Shown here one piece after another: positions 1 to 7,406 of a stretch of DNA of 15,187 nucleotides. How positions within the stretch are numbered: the first letter of the stretch is position 1; every line of letters starts with the position of its first letter. The position numbers and the translations under genes are program-made. The notes under the pieces are model-generated. The model was not told the origin of the DNA, ran no database searches, and saw nothing but the letters and a program-made list of their open reading frames with translations. Source of the DNA: TWA4 sp964613155 (GTDB taxonomy: Bacteria; Bacillota; Clostridia; Lachnospirales; Lachnospiraceae). The stretch lies in the NCBI GenBank assembly GCA_964613155.1, contig CAZTHP010000064.1, forward strand, positions 1 through 15,187, read 5' to 3'.

Positions 1-641
1 AGTGTTTCAAAACCAGCCTGCATCAGCGCACATACACCGCCGCAAAGAACAGCCTGTTCGCCAAATAAGTCTGTTTCGGTTTCGGTACGGAATGTAGTCT
101 CTAAAACACCAGCTCTTGCACCGCCGATACCTAACGCATACGCTAATGCTAAATCGGTTGCTTTTCCAGTTGCATCCTGTTCTACAGCGATCAGACAAGG
201 AACACCTTTACCTTCCTGATATTCGCTTCTTACCGTATGACCAGGTCCTTTCGGAGCGATCATGGTAACGTCTACGTCCTTAGGAGGATTGATCAGTCCA
301 AAGTGAATATTAAAACCATGTGCAAACATCAGCATATTACCAGCTTCCAGATTCGGAGCAATATTTTCATTATACATCTTTGCCTGTTTTTCATCATTGA
401 TCAAGATCATGATAATGTCTGCTTTCTTTGTTGCTTCTGCGGAAGTATATACTTCAAAGCCTTCTGCCTCAGCTTTTGCCCAGGACTTGCTGCCCTCATA
501 CAGACCAATGATAACATGGCATCCGGAATCTTTTAAGTTCTTTGCATGTGCATGACCCTGGCTGCCATAGCCAATAATCGCAATTGTTTTTCCTTCCAAT
601 AATGATAAATCGCAATCTTCCTGATAGTAAATCTTTGCCAT
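1..641 (-). CDS. ilvC: Ketol-acid reductoisomerase, N-terminal 213 residues (3' end outside window)
   Basis: This enzyme makes the second common step of valine, leucine and isoleucine synthesis: Mg-dependent alkyl migration and NAD(P)H reduction of acetolactate or acetohydroxybutyrate. The sequence shows the Rossmann motif GYGSQGHAHA at residues 24-33, the cofactor loop GLYEGSKSW at 46-54, FAHGFNI with H108, MIAPKGPGHTVRSEY at 128-141, and ETDLFGEQ at 189-196, whose D191 and E195 match the known Mg ligands of the short (class I) enzymes. The ATG is fixed by GGAGG seven bases upstream. About 120 C-terminal residues lie beyond the left edge. It sits 183 bp downstream of ilvN in the same direction. 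The acidic residue in the cofactor loop is unusual for an NADPH enzyme (see findings). Identification is secure. Confidence 0.97.
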   Translation of the reverse strand, partial: MAKIYYQEDCDLSLLEGKTIAIIGYGSQGHAHAKNLKDSGCHVIIGLYEGSKSWAKAEAEGFEVYTSAEATKKADIIMILINDEKQAKMYNENIAPNLEAGNMLMFAHGFNIHFGLINPPKDVDVTMIAPKGPGHTVRSEYQEGKGVPCLIAVEQDATGKATDLALAYALGIGGARAGVLETTFRTETETDLFGEQAVLCGGVCALMQAGFET

Positions 642-824
642 TCTACTTTTCCTCCAAATATGTTTTTAAAAGGCTTTTACCTTTTCTATGCGGTTTGTGA
701 ACTGCCTGACCCGATTTCAATGAGTCAGAACATCTGATTCAGATGATGCGTAAATACGTATCTCATCTTTTCAGGGGATTTCCAACACGAACCTTATATA
801 ATCCGCTTTCTTTTTATGATTAGA
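642..824 (-). promoter_or_regulatory. ilvN-ilvC intergenic region with several inverted repeats
   Basis: This gap between two co-directional ilv genes is rich in symmetry. Seen directly: CATCTGA-T-TCAGATG at 731-745; GATGA/TCATC flanking an inner CGTA-AA-TACG at about 741-766; CTGAC (706-710) with GTCAG (724-728); and AAAAGG (668-673) with CCTTTT (680-685) just upstream of the ilvC ribosome binding site. No hairpin is followed by a T-run in the direction of transcription, so none looks like an intrinsic terminator. The gap is too short for a T-box leader. The sites could be regulator operators or an mRNA processing or stability element. I found no convincing separate ilvC promoter. Confidence 0.5.
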
Positions 825-1343
825 TCAGCGGTTATAAATCTCTGTTTCTTCACTATTAAACATTCCACGAGGCAAACCGGCTGCACCCGTTCTTGCCACT
901 TTCTGAATCCGACTGGAACCTAATAGTTTCAAAAATGCTTCAATCTTCTGATGATTGCCTGTCAGCTCAAAAATAACATTGTCTTCTGCAATATCAACGA
1001 CTTTTGCCCGAAATACTTCTGCCATCGAAATAACCTGTGCTCGTTCCTGCTCATTCACAGCAACGCGAACCAGGATCAGCTCACGAATAACAGAATAATC
1101 GGCTTTCAGCTCACGAATCTGAATGACTTCTTCCAGCTTTGCCAGTTGATTGACAATCTGATTGATCACTTCATCGTCTCCATGCGTCGCAATGGTCATA
1201 CGGGTCAAGTGAGGATCATCCGTAACACCCGCTGTAATACTGTCGATATTAAATCCGCGTCTGGTAAACAAACCCGCGATACGACTTAATACGCCAGGCG
1301 TATTTTCCATTAGAATAGAGAAGTTTTTCTTATTTGTGCTCAT
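825..1343 (-). CDS. ilvN: Acetolactate synthase small (regulatory) subunit
   Basis: This is the regulatory subunit of acetohydroxyacid synthase. It binds the catalytic IlvB subunit and confers valine feedback inhibition. The 172-residue protein starts with an ACT domain (about residues 7-80) reading FSILMENTPGVLSRIAGLF, followed by RRGFNIDSITAG and DDPHLTRMTI. The C-terminal half fits the ALS small-subunit domain. N14, G17 and N32 align with N11, G14 and N29 of E. coli IlvH, the region of the valine site, so feedback control is probably retained (inference). AGAGG lies seven bases before the ATG. No ilvB lies beside it: upstream is a divergent intergenic region and downstream is ilvC. Length and motifs are normal. 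Confidence 0.96.
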   Translation of the reverse strand: MSTNKKNFSILMENTPGVLSRIAGLFTRRGFNIDSITAGVTDDPHLTRMTIATHGDDEVINQIVNQLAKLEEVIQIRELKADYSVIRELILVRVAVNEQERAQVISMAEVFRAKVVDIAEDNVIFELTGNHQKIEAFLKLLGSSRIQKVARTGAAGLPRGMFNSEETEIYNR

Positions 1344-1376
1344 ACGCTTTCCTCTTTTCTCTCTTTTCGTCGTTAT

Positions 1377-1405
1377 ATTCTATCAGACAAATTGACGAAT
1401 TTCAA
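1377..1405 (-). promoter_or_regulatory. Predicted sigma-A promoter of ilvN
   Basis: On the minus strand, TTGAAA (1405-1400) is followed after exactly 17 bp by TAGAAT (1382-1377), each 5 of 6 to consensus. The predicted start near 1370 leaves a leader of under 30 nt, too short for a T-box or leader-peptide attenuator. The spacer holds AAATT/AATTT half-sites around CGTC, a possible operator (weak). Confidence 0.7.
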
Positions 1406-1651
1406 CCTGCTATTTTATCATCTTGCATTACAAAATTAATCTTTTTTGCAAAAATTGTAGGGAATATAATCTCATATCCCTTTATTTTCTTATTATTCCA
1501 GAATAAAATCACTCCAGCTAAAATTTTATGCATTTTTAGAAGTCATTTTCAACGCACGTTCCATCTATCGTTTTTTATCTCGTCTTTATTCAGCACAGCT
1601 TGCAGAAAAACACATTTTCCTTTATGATAAAACAAGACTTTGCAAAAAAGG
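1406..1651. other. A/T-rich divergent intergenic DNA, no gene seen
   Basis: This is the ilvN-proximal part of the 513-bp gap between ilvN and truA. Frames here give only low-complexity translations and lack credible start signals. I see no RNA gene. The last 40 bp or so already resemble a degenerate unit of the adjoining 40-bp array. Confidence 0.6.
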
Positions 1652-1850
1652 TCTGAACAACCAAAAACAGGTTTTATCAAAAAGACAGGTTTGAGCAAAC
1701 AAAAAGAAAATTTTATCAAAAAATAAGGATTTGAACAAACAAAAAGACAGTTTCATCCAAAAACAAGGGGTTAAACAAACAAAAAGACAGTTTCATCCAA
1801 AAACAAAGATTTAAAAAATAAAAAGAAAATTTTGAGCAAACGAAAGGATT
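1652..1850 (+). repeat. A-rich tandem array, about five units of 40 bp, directly upstream of truA
   Basis: Units start at about 1652 (39 bp), 1691, 1731, 1771 and 1811. The units at 1731 and 1771 share 33 consecutive identical bases (1734-1766 against 1774-1806); the outer units are diverged. Each begins with TTRAAC, TTGAGC or a derivative, runs into AAACAAAAAGA, then a TTTATCA or TTTCATCCA block and an A-tract. Forty bases is not a multiple of three, so this is not a repeated peptide. The spacing puts A-tracts nearly in phase with four helical turns. Several units offer a TTGAGC-like box 16-17 bp before TATCAA, so the array may act as a promoter or curved-DNA region for truA. The final unit supplies the AAAGGA ribosome binding site at 1843-1848. 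Confidence 0.85.
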
Positions 1851-1856
1851 TCATTT

Positions 1857-2609
1857 ATGAATTATAAGATCATCCTGCAATACGATGGCACCCGTTATAA
1901 TGGGTGGCAAAAACAGAAAAATACAACAAATACGATTCAAGGAAAATTAGAAACCTTACTCAGCCGAATGGCCGGCTATGAGGTGGAGGTATTTGGTTCC
2001 GGCCGTACGGATGCCGGTGTTCATGCACTGGGACAGACCGCTAATTTTCATCTGCGCGAGACCAAAGACCCGAATGAACTGCTGGCTTACCTGAATCATT
2101 ATCTGCCTGCTGATATCAGCGTTACCAAACTTACTGTCGTTCCAGAACGGTTTCACAGTCGCTATAATGCCATTCGAAAGACTTATCGCTACCGGATTGG
2201 AATCGGTCCTGTGCGCAATGCCCTGGAACATCGCTATCTTTACCATATGGAAGAAATTCCAGATGTTTCCCGGATGCAGGCAGCGGCAGCTCTGCTTTTA
2301 GGCGAACATGATTTTATGAGTTTTAACAGCAACCAGCGCATGAAAAAAAGCACGATACGGCGGATCGACTCGATTCAGATTCAGGCAGATGCCCATGAAA
2401 TTACCATTGATTACACCGGAGATGGCTTTTTATACAATATGGTACGTATTTTAACGGGCACCTTAGTAGAGATTGGGCTGGGAAAACGAGAACCTGACGA
2501 AATCCCCTCGATCCTACAGGCCAAAAAACGACAGGCCGCTGGAGTGACAATGCCTCCAAACGGCCTGATCCTGCTGCATGTTGAATACGACGAATCGACA
2601 CACAGCTAA
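1857..2609 (+). CDS. truA: tRNA pseudouridine(38-40) synthase
   Basis: TruA converts uridines 38-40 of the tRNA anticodon stem-loop to pseudouridine. The 250-residue protein is full length. It opens with YKIILQYDGTRYNGWQKQ, has the catalytic motif GSGRTDAGVHALGQ with the nucleophilic Asp at residue 52, and carries a second-half motif FMSFNSNQRMKKSTIRRI followed by GDGFLYNMVRILTGTLVEIGLG. The ATG is chosen because AAAGGA lies eight bases upstream and the family begins at this point. It is a single gene: ilvN is divergent upstream, and it ends only six bases before the convergent mogA frame, so no terminator separates them. The upstream repeat array probably contains its promoter. Confidence 0.97.
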   Translation: MNYKIILQYDGTRYNGWQKQKNTTNTIQGKLETLLSRMAGYEVEVFGSGRTDAGVHALGQTANFHLRETKDPNELLAYLNHYLPADISVTKLTVVPERFHSRYNAIRKTYRYRIGIGPVRNALEHRYLYHMEEIPDVSRMQAAAALLLGEHDFMSFNSNQRMKKSTIRRIDSIQIQADAHEITIDYTGDGFLYNMVRILTGTLVEIGLGKREPDEIPSILQAKKRQAAGVTMPPNGLILLHVEYDESTHS

Positions 2610-2615
2610 AATTTC

Positions 2616-3146
2616 TTATTTTCTTGCACACTCAGAATCCTGTGCTTTTAAAATTTTCAAACCATGATCTACACTGTCCAGGATTTCTTCCAGACATTCC
2701 CGAACGGCTTTCGGACTGCCGGGCATATTGATGATCAGTGTCTCACCGCGCAGAACCGAAGCTGCTCTGGAAAGCATCGCACGCTTGGTATATTTCATGG
2801 AAAGCATACGCATTGCTTCTGCGATTCCCGGTACCAGACGGGTTGCAACGTTCAGAGTCGCTTACGGTGTAACATCCCGTTTTTCAAAACCAGTTCCGCC
2901 TGTTGTCAAGATCAGATCAACTTTTCTTTCATCGGCTAATCGGATCAGTTCTGCTTCAATCGTCTTCTGATCATCCGGGATCAAGACGGTTTCTGCTACC
3001 TGATAACCAAAATCCGTCACCATTTCCACAATCGCAGGACCACTTAAATCTTCTCGTTCCCCTTTGGCTCCCTTGTCACTCAAGGTAACAACTGCTACCT
3101 GAAAAGGTGCTGCTTTCTGCTCTGTTTTTACTGCCTGTTCACTCAT
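2616..3146 (-). pseudogene. mogA: Molybdopterin adenylyltransferase (MogA/MoaB family) interrupted by one in-frame TAA
   Basis: The family adenylylates molybdopterin before molybdate insertion. The first part (94 codons) contains VAVVTLSDKG, EDLSGPAIVEM and LILTTGGTGFEKRDVTP. A TAA follows at 2864-2862, exactly where the family has Glu or Asp in the RDVTPEAT motif. After the stop the same frame resumes as ATLNVATRLVPGIAEAMRML, then the C-terminal MLSRAASVLRGETLIINMPG and SPKAVRECLE. Changing TAA to GAA would restore a normal protein of about 176 residues. There is no frameshift and both halves are well conserved, so the lesion is recent or is a sequence error. GGAGG lies eight bases before the ATG. 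The ATG at 2813 could start a fragment of 65 residues, but it lacks the substrate-binding half. It is the last gene of the mobA-moaC-mogA cluster. Confidence 0.87.
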
Positions 3147-3173
3147 CTATTTTTCCTCCATTTTGTAAAAATC

Positions 3174-3659
3174 CTATTTCTCCATCTTATCCTTTGGATT
3201 TTCAAATAAGCCGCTCTTGCCGCCCTCTTTTGAAACCACATGAATATCTGTAATTTCCATCGTTTTATCAATTGCTTTACACATATCAAATACGGTCAGC
3301 AGCGCAGTGGATACCCCTGTCAGAGCTTCCATTTCTACCCCAGTTTTTCCGGTTGTCTTAACGGTACATACCGCTTCTACATACGAATCTGTTACGGAAA
3401 AATCGATGGCAGCCTTTGTCAAACAAAGAACATGACAAAGCGGGATCAAATCCGGTGTCTTTTTTGCCGCCATAATACCTGCTACTCGTGCAACACCCAG
3501 TACATCTCCTTTTTTTACATGATTGCCTCGAATTGCATCAATTGTTTCTTTTGATACATAGATACGTCCCTTTGCTACAGCGGTTCGATCTGTTTCATTT
3601 TTTTCTGTGACATCTACCATAATAGCATTGCCATCTGCATCAAAATGTGTAAATTCCAT
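3174..3659 (-). CDS. moaC: Cyclic pyranopterin monophosphate synthase
   Basis: MoaC acts with MoaA to turn GTP into cyclic pyranopterin monophosphate, the first committed step of molybdenum cofactor synthesis. The 161-residue protein has normal length. Seen: HFDADGNAIMVDVTEK at the start, GDVLGVARVAGIMAAKKTPDLIPLCH in the middle, and VEMEALTGVSTALLTVFDMCKA, where D125 and K128 match the catalytic Asp and Lys of the E. coli enzyme. It ends with the GGKSG loop (147-151). The usual LCHPL is LCHVL here, a mild change. GAGGG lies eight bases before the ATG. It is 27 bp upstream of mogA and 52 bp downstream of mobA, so the three are probably one operon. moaA is not in the window. Confidence 0.96.
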   Translation of the reverse strand: MEFTHFDADGNAIMVDVTEKNETDRTAVAKGRIYVSKETIDAIRGNHVKKGDVLGVARVAGIMAAKKTPDLIPLCHVLCLTKAAIDFSVTDSYVEAVCTVKTTGKTGVEMEALTGVSTALLTVFDMCKAIDKTMEITDIHVVSKEGGKSGLFENPKDKMEK

Positions 3660-3711
3660 ATCTTATTCCCTCTCATCTTTGTATTTTACGATCCTTGATC
3701 GCTCTTTTTTG

Positions 3712-4308
3712 TTAATACTCTCGAAACTTTTCGTAATCTTGCGGTGTATTTAAATTTCGAAACAATCGCTCTGGATCGGTATAAGCTCTAACTTCTTCTT
3801 CCGAAATCCGCGTAACAGGACGCGATTCCAGAAATCGAAAAATAGAAGTGCGATGAATTTTCAGCCGTTCTTCCATATCCTTTAGCAAACTTCTATGGTA
3901 AAAGGCATGAAAATTTTCCAGCTTTCCATCTCGCAGTGTCACGCAGGCTTCTGTTTGCTCCTGCTGCATTCGCTTTGCCTGATAAGATGCATATTCCAGA
4001 TGGAACTGCGTCATATCGCATGCCATAACAAAAAGCACATCCGACTGGCAGTGACAAAATGCACTATGGATCCCGCTGATCGGTCCCTGCCCTGGATAAA
4101 GATCTCCGCAGGTTCGCACAAATGTCCCTTCATATAATTCCGGTGTTTTGGTCACGATCAAAACTTCCTGAAATGCCCGGCGCAGCTCTTCTGCCAAATA
4201 CATAGTCAAATGCTGATTTCGAAATTCTAACAGCTGCTTATCGAATCCCATTCGGCTGGAATGTCCCCCTGCTAAGATCACTGCGGTTTGAAACATGCTA
4301 TTTTCCAT
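3712..4308 (-). CDS. mobA: Molybdenum cofactor guanylyltransferase (MobA-like)
   Basis: MobA transfers GMP (or CMP in the related MocA) onto molybdopterin to make the dinucleotide cofactor. The N-terminal nucleotide-binding motif LAGGHSSRMGFDKQLL lies at residues 12-27 of the 198-residue product. Further on are CGDLYPGQGPISGIHSAF and the Mg-binding MACDM with D98. The usual proline after CDM is Thr here. I chose the ATG at 4308 because AAAGGA precedes it by about nine bases and the family starts close to LAGG. The frame stays open to an ATG at 4386, preceded by GGAG ten bases upstream, which would add 26 charged residues. It is first in the mobA-moaC-mogA cluster, 92 to 170 bp downstream of cls. 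A MocA-type CTP enzyme is a less likely alternative. Confidence 0.87.
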   Translation of the reverse strand: MENSMFQTAVILAGGHSSRMGFDKQLLEFRNQHLTMYLAEELRRAFQEVLIVTKTPELYEGTFVRTCGDLYPGQGPISGIHSAFCHCQSDVLFVMACDMTQFHLEYASYQAKRMQQEQTEACVTLRDGKLENFHAFYHRSLLKDMEERLKIHRTSIFRFLESRPVTRISEEEVRAYTDPERLFRNLNTPQDYEKFREY

Positions 4309-4441
4309 CTGTTTGATCCTTTTCTTTCTGTGAAGTGAACTGCCGATCGTTTCAAAATAATCGGCTTCCTGCTTCCTCGTCCTCATAACCTACGAACTCC
4401 ACAGGCGTTAATTTGGACAGTCCCTGCCCTATCTCGTATTT

Positions 4442-4486
4442 TGATGTGACCTATCTGAATCAGTCTGCTGACAAACTCTCACATCA
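4442..4486. promoter_or_regulatory. 8-bp inverted repeat between cls and mobA
   Basis: TGATGTGA (4442-4449) and TCACATCA (4479-4486) form a perfect inverted repeat with a 29-base spacer; the second arm contains the cls stop codon. The spacer holds CTGAATCAG, close to the palindrome in the ilvN-ilvC gap. There is no T-run, so it is not a standard terminator. It could be an operator for the molybdenum-cofactor genes or an mRNA structure. Confidence 0.4.
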
Positions 4487-6065
4487 GCGGTGCTAAAATT
4501 TTCAAAATAATTCCCAAAATTTTGATCCGAAGCTTTTCATTGAGCACATCTTCTAATGTGACTTCATGACATAGCTTCAGTGTATTTTGAAAATCCTTTT
4601 CCATATCGGCATTCTCCGGTACCTGATAGAAAAAGACAGCATCTTCAAAATGCAGATACAAACTGCGGTAATCCAAATTAATCGTACCGACTACTGCTTT
4701 CTCATCATCGCTGACAACAACCTTTGCATGTACAAATCCCGGTGTATATTCATACAAATGAACACCTGCACGCAGCAATTCCTGATAATGCGTCTTCGCT
4801 AATGCAAATGCCGAAATTTTATCCGGTATGTGCGGTAAAATAATCTTCATATCGACACCGCGTTTGGCTGCAAAAGTAAGTGCCTGAATCATTTCATAAT
4901 CCAGGATCAGATACGGCGTCATAATATGCACATACGTATCTGCACGATTGATGATATCCAGATACACCTGCTTGCCGACTAATTCATTGTCAAACGGACT
5001 GTCCCCATACGGAATCACAAATCCCTTCGACAATTTCAAGGTTCCTTTATAATGCGTTAAAGCCGGATTCAAATAGGGTTCAAAAACCGGCTCCTTTTCC
5101 GCAATGTTCCACATTTCCAAAAACATCTGCGTCAATCCCTGCACAGCTTCTCCCTGCAGCATCACCGCCGTATCCTTCCAATGCCCAAAGCGCATCTTCT
5201 GATTAATATATTCATCGGCTAAATTGACACCGCCTGTAAAACCAGTATGTCCATCGACCACTAAAATCTTTCGGTGATCCCGATTATTATAGGTCGTGGA
5301 AAAAATCGGTCGAATCGGTGAAAAGACCTTGCAGACAATCCCCAATTCTTCCAATCGTCTCGGATAATGCGCCGGAAGATACGTCAACGTATTAAATCCA
5401 TCGTACATCACACGGACTTCTACACCTTGCCGCACTTTTTCTTCCAGAATATTCAGCACGCGCCCCCACATATATCCTTCACAAATAATAAAATATTCCA
5501 GAAAGATAAACTTTTCTGCTTTCTGCAGCTGTTTCAGCATCTCTTCAAATTTACGTTCTCCTGTCGGAAAATACGTAACGCGCGTATTCTGATAGACTTG
5601 ATAATGACCGCTCCTGGAAAGATATCTTGCCAGATTCGCTGTACCTGGATCTGTTTGTTCTAGTTCCCGCATAGTCTCTGAATTTTCTTTAACATACTGC
5701 TTCGTAACCTGATTCAGCTTTTTCAGTCGAGCGTTAATCTTTCGGCTTCCCAAATTCAAGTAAAAATACAAATACAGTACGCCGCCTACTGCGGGAAAGA
5801 GCAGGGTAACCAAAATCCAGGAAATCTTCATAGCTGGATTTCCTTCGCGATTGATAATAAACAATTCAATCGCAGCCAGAAACAGAATATAAGCTCCCAG
5901 CGTAACCGTCAGATGTTGACTTAAAAATTGAAATAGCAGGAAAAACAAGCCAAACTGCACGACAAATGAAAGAAGAATCAGCAATGTCCTTCCAAAGATC
6001 ACACGATGCAGTCCCTTTTTTCCTTTTTCCAGAAAGATTACCTTATCCCATTCAAAATTATGCAT
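4479..6065 (-). CDS. cls: Cardiolipin synthase (phospholipase D family)
   Basis: This membrane enzyme makes cardiolipin from two phosphatidylglycerol molecules. The 528-residue protein has a PLDc N-terminal region with hydrophobic segments at about residues 24-46, 55-71 and 81-102. Two catalytic HKD motifs follow: H264-x-K266-x4-D271 in DHRKILVVDG and H446-x-K448-x4-D453 in HAKVVVSDDE. TGGVNLADEY and GTINLDYRSLYLHFE follow each motif, as in bacterial cardiolipin synthases. Length is normal. The ATG is supported by the family N-terminus; the ribosome binding site (GGGATGAG nine bases upstream) is modest. It lies 66 bp downstream of the M42 peptidase gene with no visible terminator between, so they may be cotranscribed. 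Confidence 0.95.
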   Translation of the reverse strand: MHNFEWDKVIFLEKGKKGLHRVIFGRTLLILLSFVVQFGLFFLLFQFLSQHLTVTLGAYILFLAAIELFIINREGNPAMKISWILVTLLFPAVGGVLYLYFYLNLGSRKINARLKKLNQVTKQYVKENSETMRELEQTDPGTANLARYLSRSGHYQVYQNTRVTYFPTGERKFEEMLKQLQKAEKFIFLEYFIICEGYMWGRVLNILEEKVRQGVEVRVMYDGFNTLTYLPAHYPRRLEELGIVCKVFSPIRPIFSTTYNNRDHRKILVVDGHTGFTGGVNLADEYINQKMRFGHWKDTAVMLQGEAVQGLTQMFLEMWNIAEKEPVFEPYLNPALTHYKGTLKLSKGFVIPYGDSPFDNELVGKQVYLDIINRADTYVHIMTPYLILDYEMIQALTFAAKRGVDMKIILPHIPDKISAFALAKTHYQELLRAGVHLYEYTPGFVHAKVVVSDDEKAVVGTINLDYRSLYLHFEDAVFFYQVPENADMEKDFQNTLKLCHEVTLEDVLNEKLRIKILGIILKILAPLM

Positions 6066-6131
6066 GTATGTTTCTCATCCCTTATCCGAAATCATTTCCT
6101 TTTTCTAGTTATCTGCGGTTTTATTCGTCTG

Positions 6132-7217
6132 CTACTGTGGATCTAACAGATATTCTTTCAGCAAGCTCCATGCAGCTACGATTCCATCACGATGAACGCG
6201 TTCATAACCATGTGAAGCATATACACCGGCTCCGATCAGTCCATGCTTCACATCATGTCCGCTTTTCAGCGTCACATCAACATCTGATCCATAATAAGGA
6301 TAGACATCTACCGCAAAATCAATCGCATGTTCTTTCGCAATTCGAATCAACTTGGTAACCATATCATAATCATACGGTCCTACCGAATCCTTCGCACAGA
6401 TTGATACCTGATATTCTGTACACTTTAAGCCTTCACCTACACAGCCCATATCGATGGAGAGAACCTCTGTTACACCATCCGGAACGGATGCAGCACCACC
6501 ATGTCCCACTTCTTCATAAACGGTAATATGCTGCCAGGTTCTGCGCGGCAAGGTAATCTTTTGTTCATGCAGATAACGCGCAACACCCAAAGCGATTCCG
6601 ACACTTAATTTATCATCCAGAAAACGACTTTTCAGAAAGCCGGAACGCGTGTAGCGGGTTCTCGGATCCATGCAGACAATATCACCTTCCATAATTCCCA
6701 ATGCCCGTGTATCTTCTTCTGTAAAAACGCGTTCATCCAGCAAAACTTCCATCGTATCGAAGGTTCTTTCCGTTGTTTTCAACGAACCATTTACATGAAC
6801 CGAAGCATTCTCCAATTGGAATGTACCTTCGTATTCTCCTTGAAAACGTGTAATGATCCGGCAATTCTCTGCTTCACAGTTATTTGCCACCAAACCGCCT
6901 AACGGTGAAATCCGCAAATTCCCATTCGGCAGGATCTGGGAAACCATACCGCCCAGCGTATCTACATGTGTTTCCAGTAAAATGCCGTTTTGGTCATCTT
7001 CTCCGCCAAAATCAACCAGCAAACCACCTTTTTTTGTAACCGTTGTTTGATAGCCCATCGCTTCATAGCGATCCTTCAGATAGCGGATCACCTCCGCTGT
7101 ATAGCCTGTCGGGCTGTCAATTGCCAGGATTTTCTGCACTTCTTCTATTACATAAGCGATCATATCGTCCATTTCTTTTTGATTTTCCGGACTGATCTGT
7201 TCTTTTTCATATGCCAT
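6132..7217 (-). CDS. M42-family metallo-aminopeptidase
   Basis: M42 enzymes are cytosolic, often large-assembly, dinuclear metal aminopeptidases that trim short peptides. The 361-residue protein has all the expected metal and catalytic residues: H84 and D86 in ETHVDTLGG, the bridging D201 in FLDDK, the E235-E236 pair in VYEEVGHGGA, D256 in SIDMG, and H336 in SHGYERVH. GGAGG lies seven bases before the ATG. It is the first gene of a leftward group continuing with cls, and has a strong predicted promoter divergent from that of the HAD gene. Family members include glutamyl, leucyl and broad-range aminopeptidases; specificity cannot be read from the sequence. A related endoglucanase-type annotation sometimes given to this family is unlikely. 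Confidence 0.93.
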   Translation of the reverse strand: MAYEKEQISPENQKEMDDMIAYVIEEVQKILAIDSPTGYTAEVIRYLKDRYEAMGYQTTVTKKGGLLVDFGGEDDQNGILLETHVDTLGGMVSQILPNGNLRISPLGGLVANNCEAENCRIITRFQGEYEGTFQLENASVHVNGSLKTTERTFDTMEVLLDERVFTEEDTRALGIMEGDIVCMDPRTRYTRSGFLKSRFLDDKLSVGIALGVARYLHEQKITLPRRTWQHITVYEEVGHGGAASVPDGVTEVLSIDMGCVGEGLKCTEYQVSICAKDSVGPYDYDMVTKLIRIAKEHAIDFAVDVYPYYGSDVDVTLKSGHDVKHGLIGAGVYASHGYERVHRDGIVAAWSLLKEYLLDPQ

Positions 7218-7311
7218 ATTCCGTTCCTCCCATCTTTTCTAAAATCGCATCCTTTTTACTTCTGCATGCAGCCACAGCAAAGTAAATTTTCTTGCGTTTA
7301 TCCCGTTCAAA

Positions 7312-7340
7312 ATTATAACAGAAAATAGGTATTCGCTCAA
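7312..7340 (-). promoter_or_regulatory. Predicted sigma-A promoter of the M42 peptidase gene
   Basis: On the minus strand, TTGAGC (7340-7335) is 17 bp before a perfect TATAAT (7317-7312). The predicted leader is about 88 nt. It is back-to-back with the HAD promoter, the -35 boxes being about 18 bp apart. Confidence 0.75.
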
Positions 7341-7357
7341 TCATTTTCAAAAAACTC

Positions 7358-7386
7358 TTGTCAATTTCCAAAGTTTTCGCTACACT
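7358..7386 (+). promoter_or_regulatory. Predicted sigma-A promoter of the HAD hydrolase gene
   Basis: TTGTCA (7358-7363) and TACACT (7381-7386) are 17 bp apart. The start would fall near 7393, immediately before the AAAGGAGG at 7394-7401, giving a very short leader. Confidence 0.75.
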
Positions 7387-7406
7387 GTACGGGAAAGGAG
7401 GCCGGA

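Noticed and set aside
1652..1850. Possible CRISPR array
   Set aside because: The units are contiguous, diverged and A-rich, with no alternating unique spacers and no cas genes nearby.
1344..1856. T-box or leader-peptide attenuator for the ilv genes
   Set aside because: The predicted ilvN promoter leaves under 30 nt of leader, and I saw no T-box sequence, specifier stem or codon-rich leader peptide.
2862..2864. Programmed recoding of the mogA stop as an extra amino acid
   Set aside because: The codon is TAA, not TGA or TAG, and no selenocysteine- or pyrrolysine-type insertion structure is evident; a simple mutation is the better explanation.
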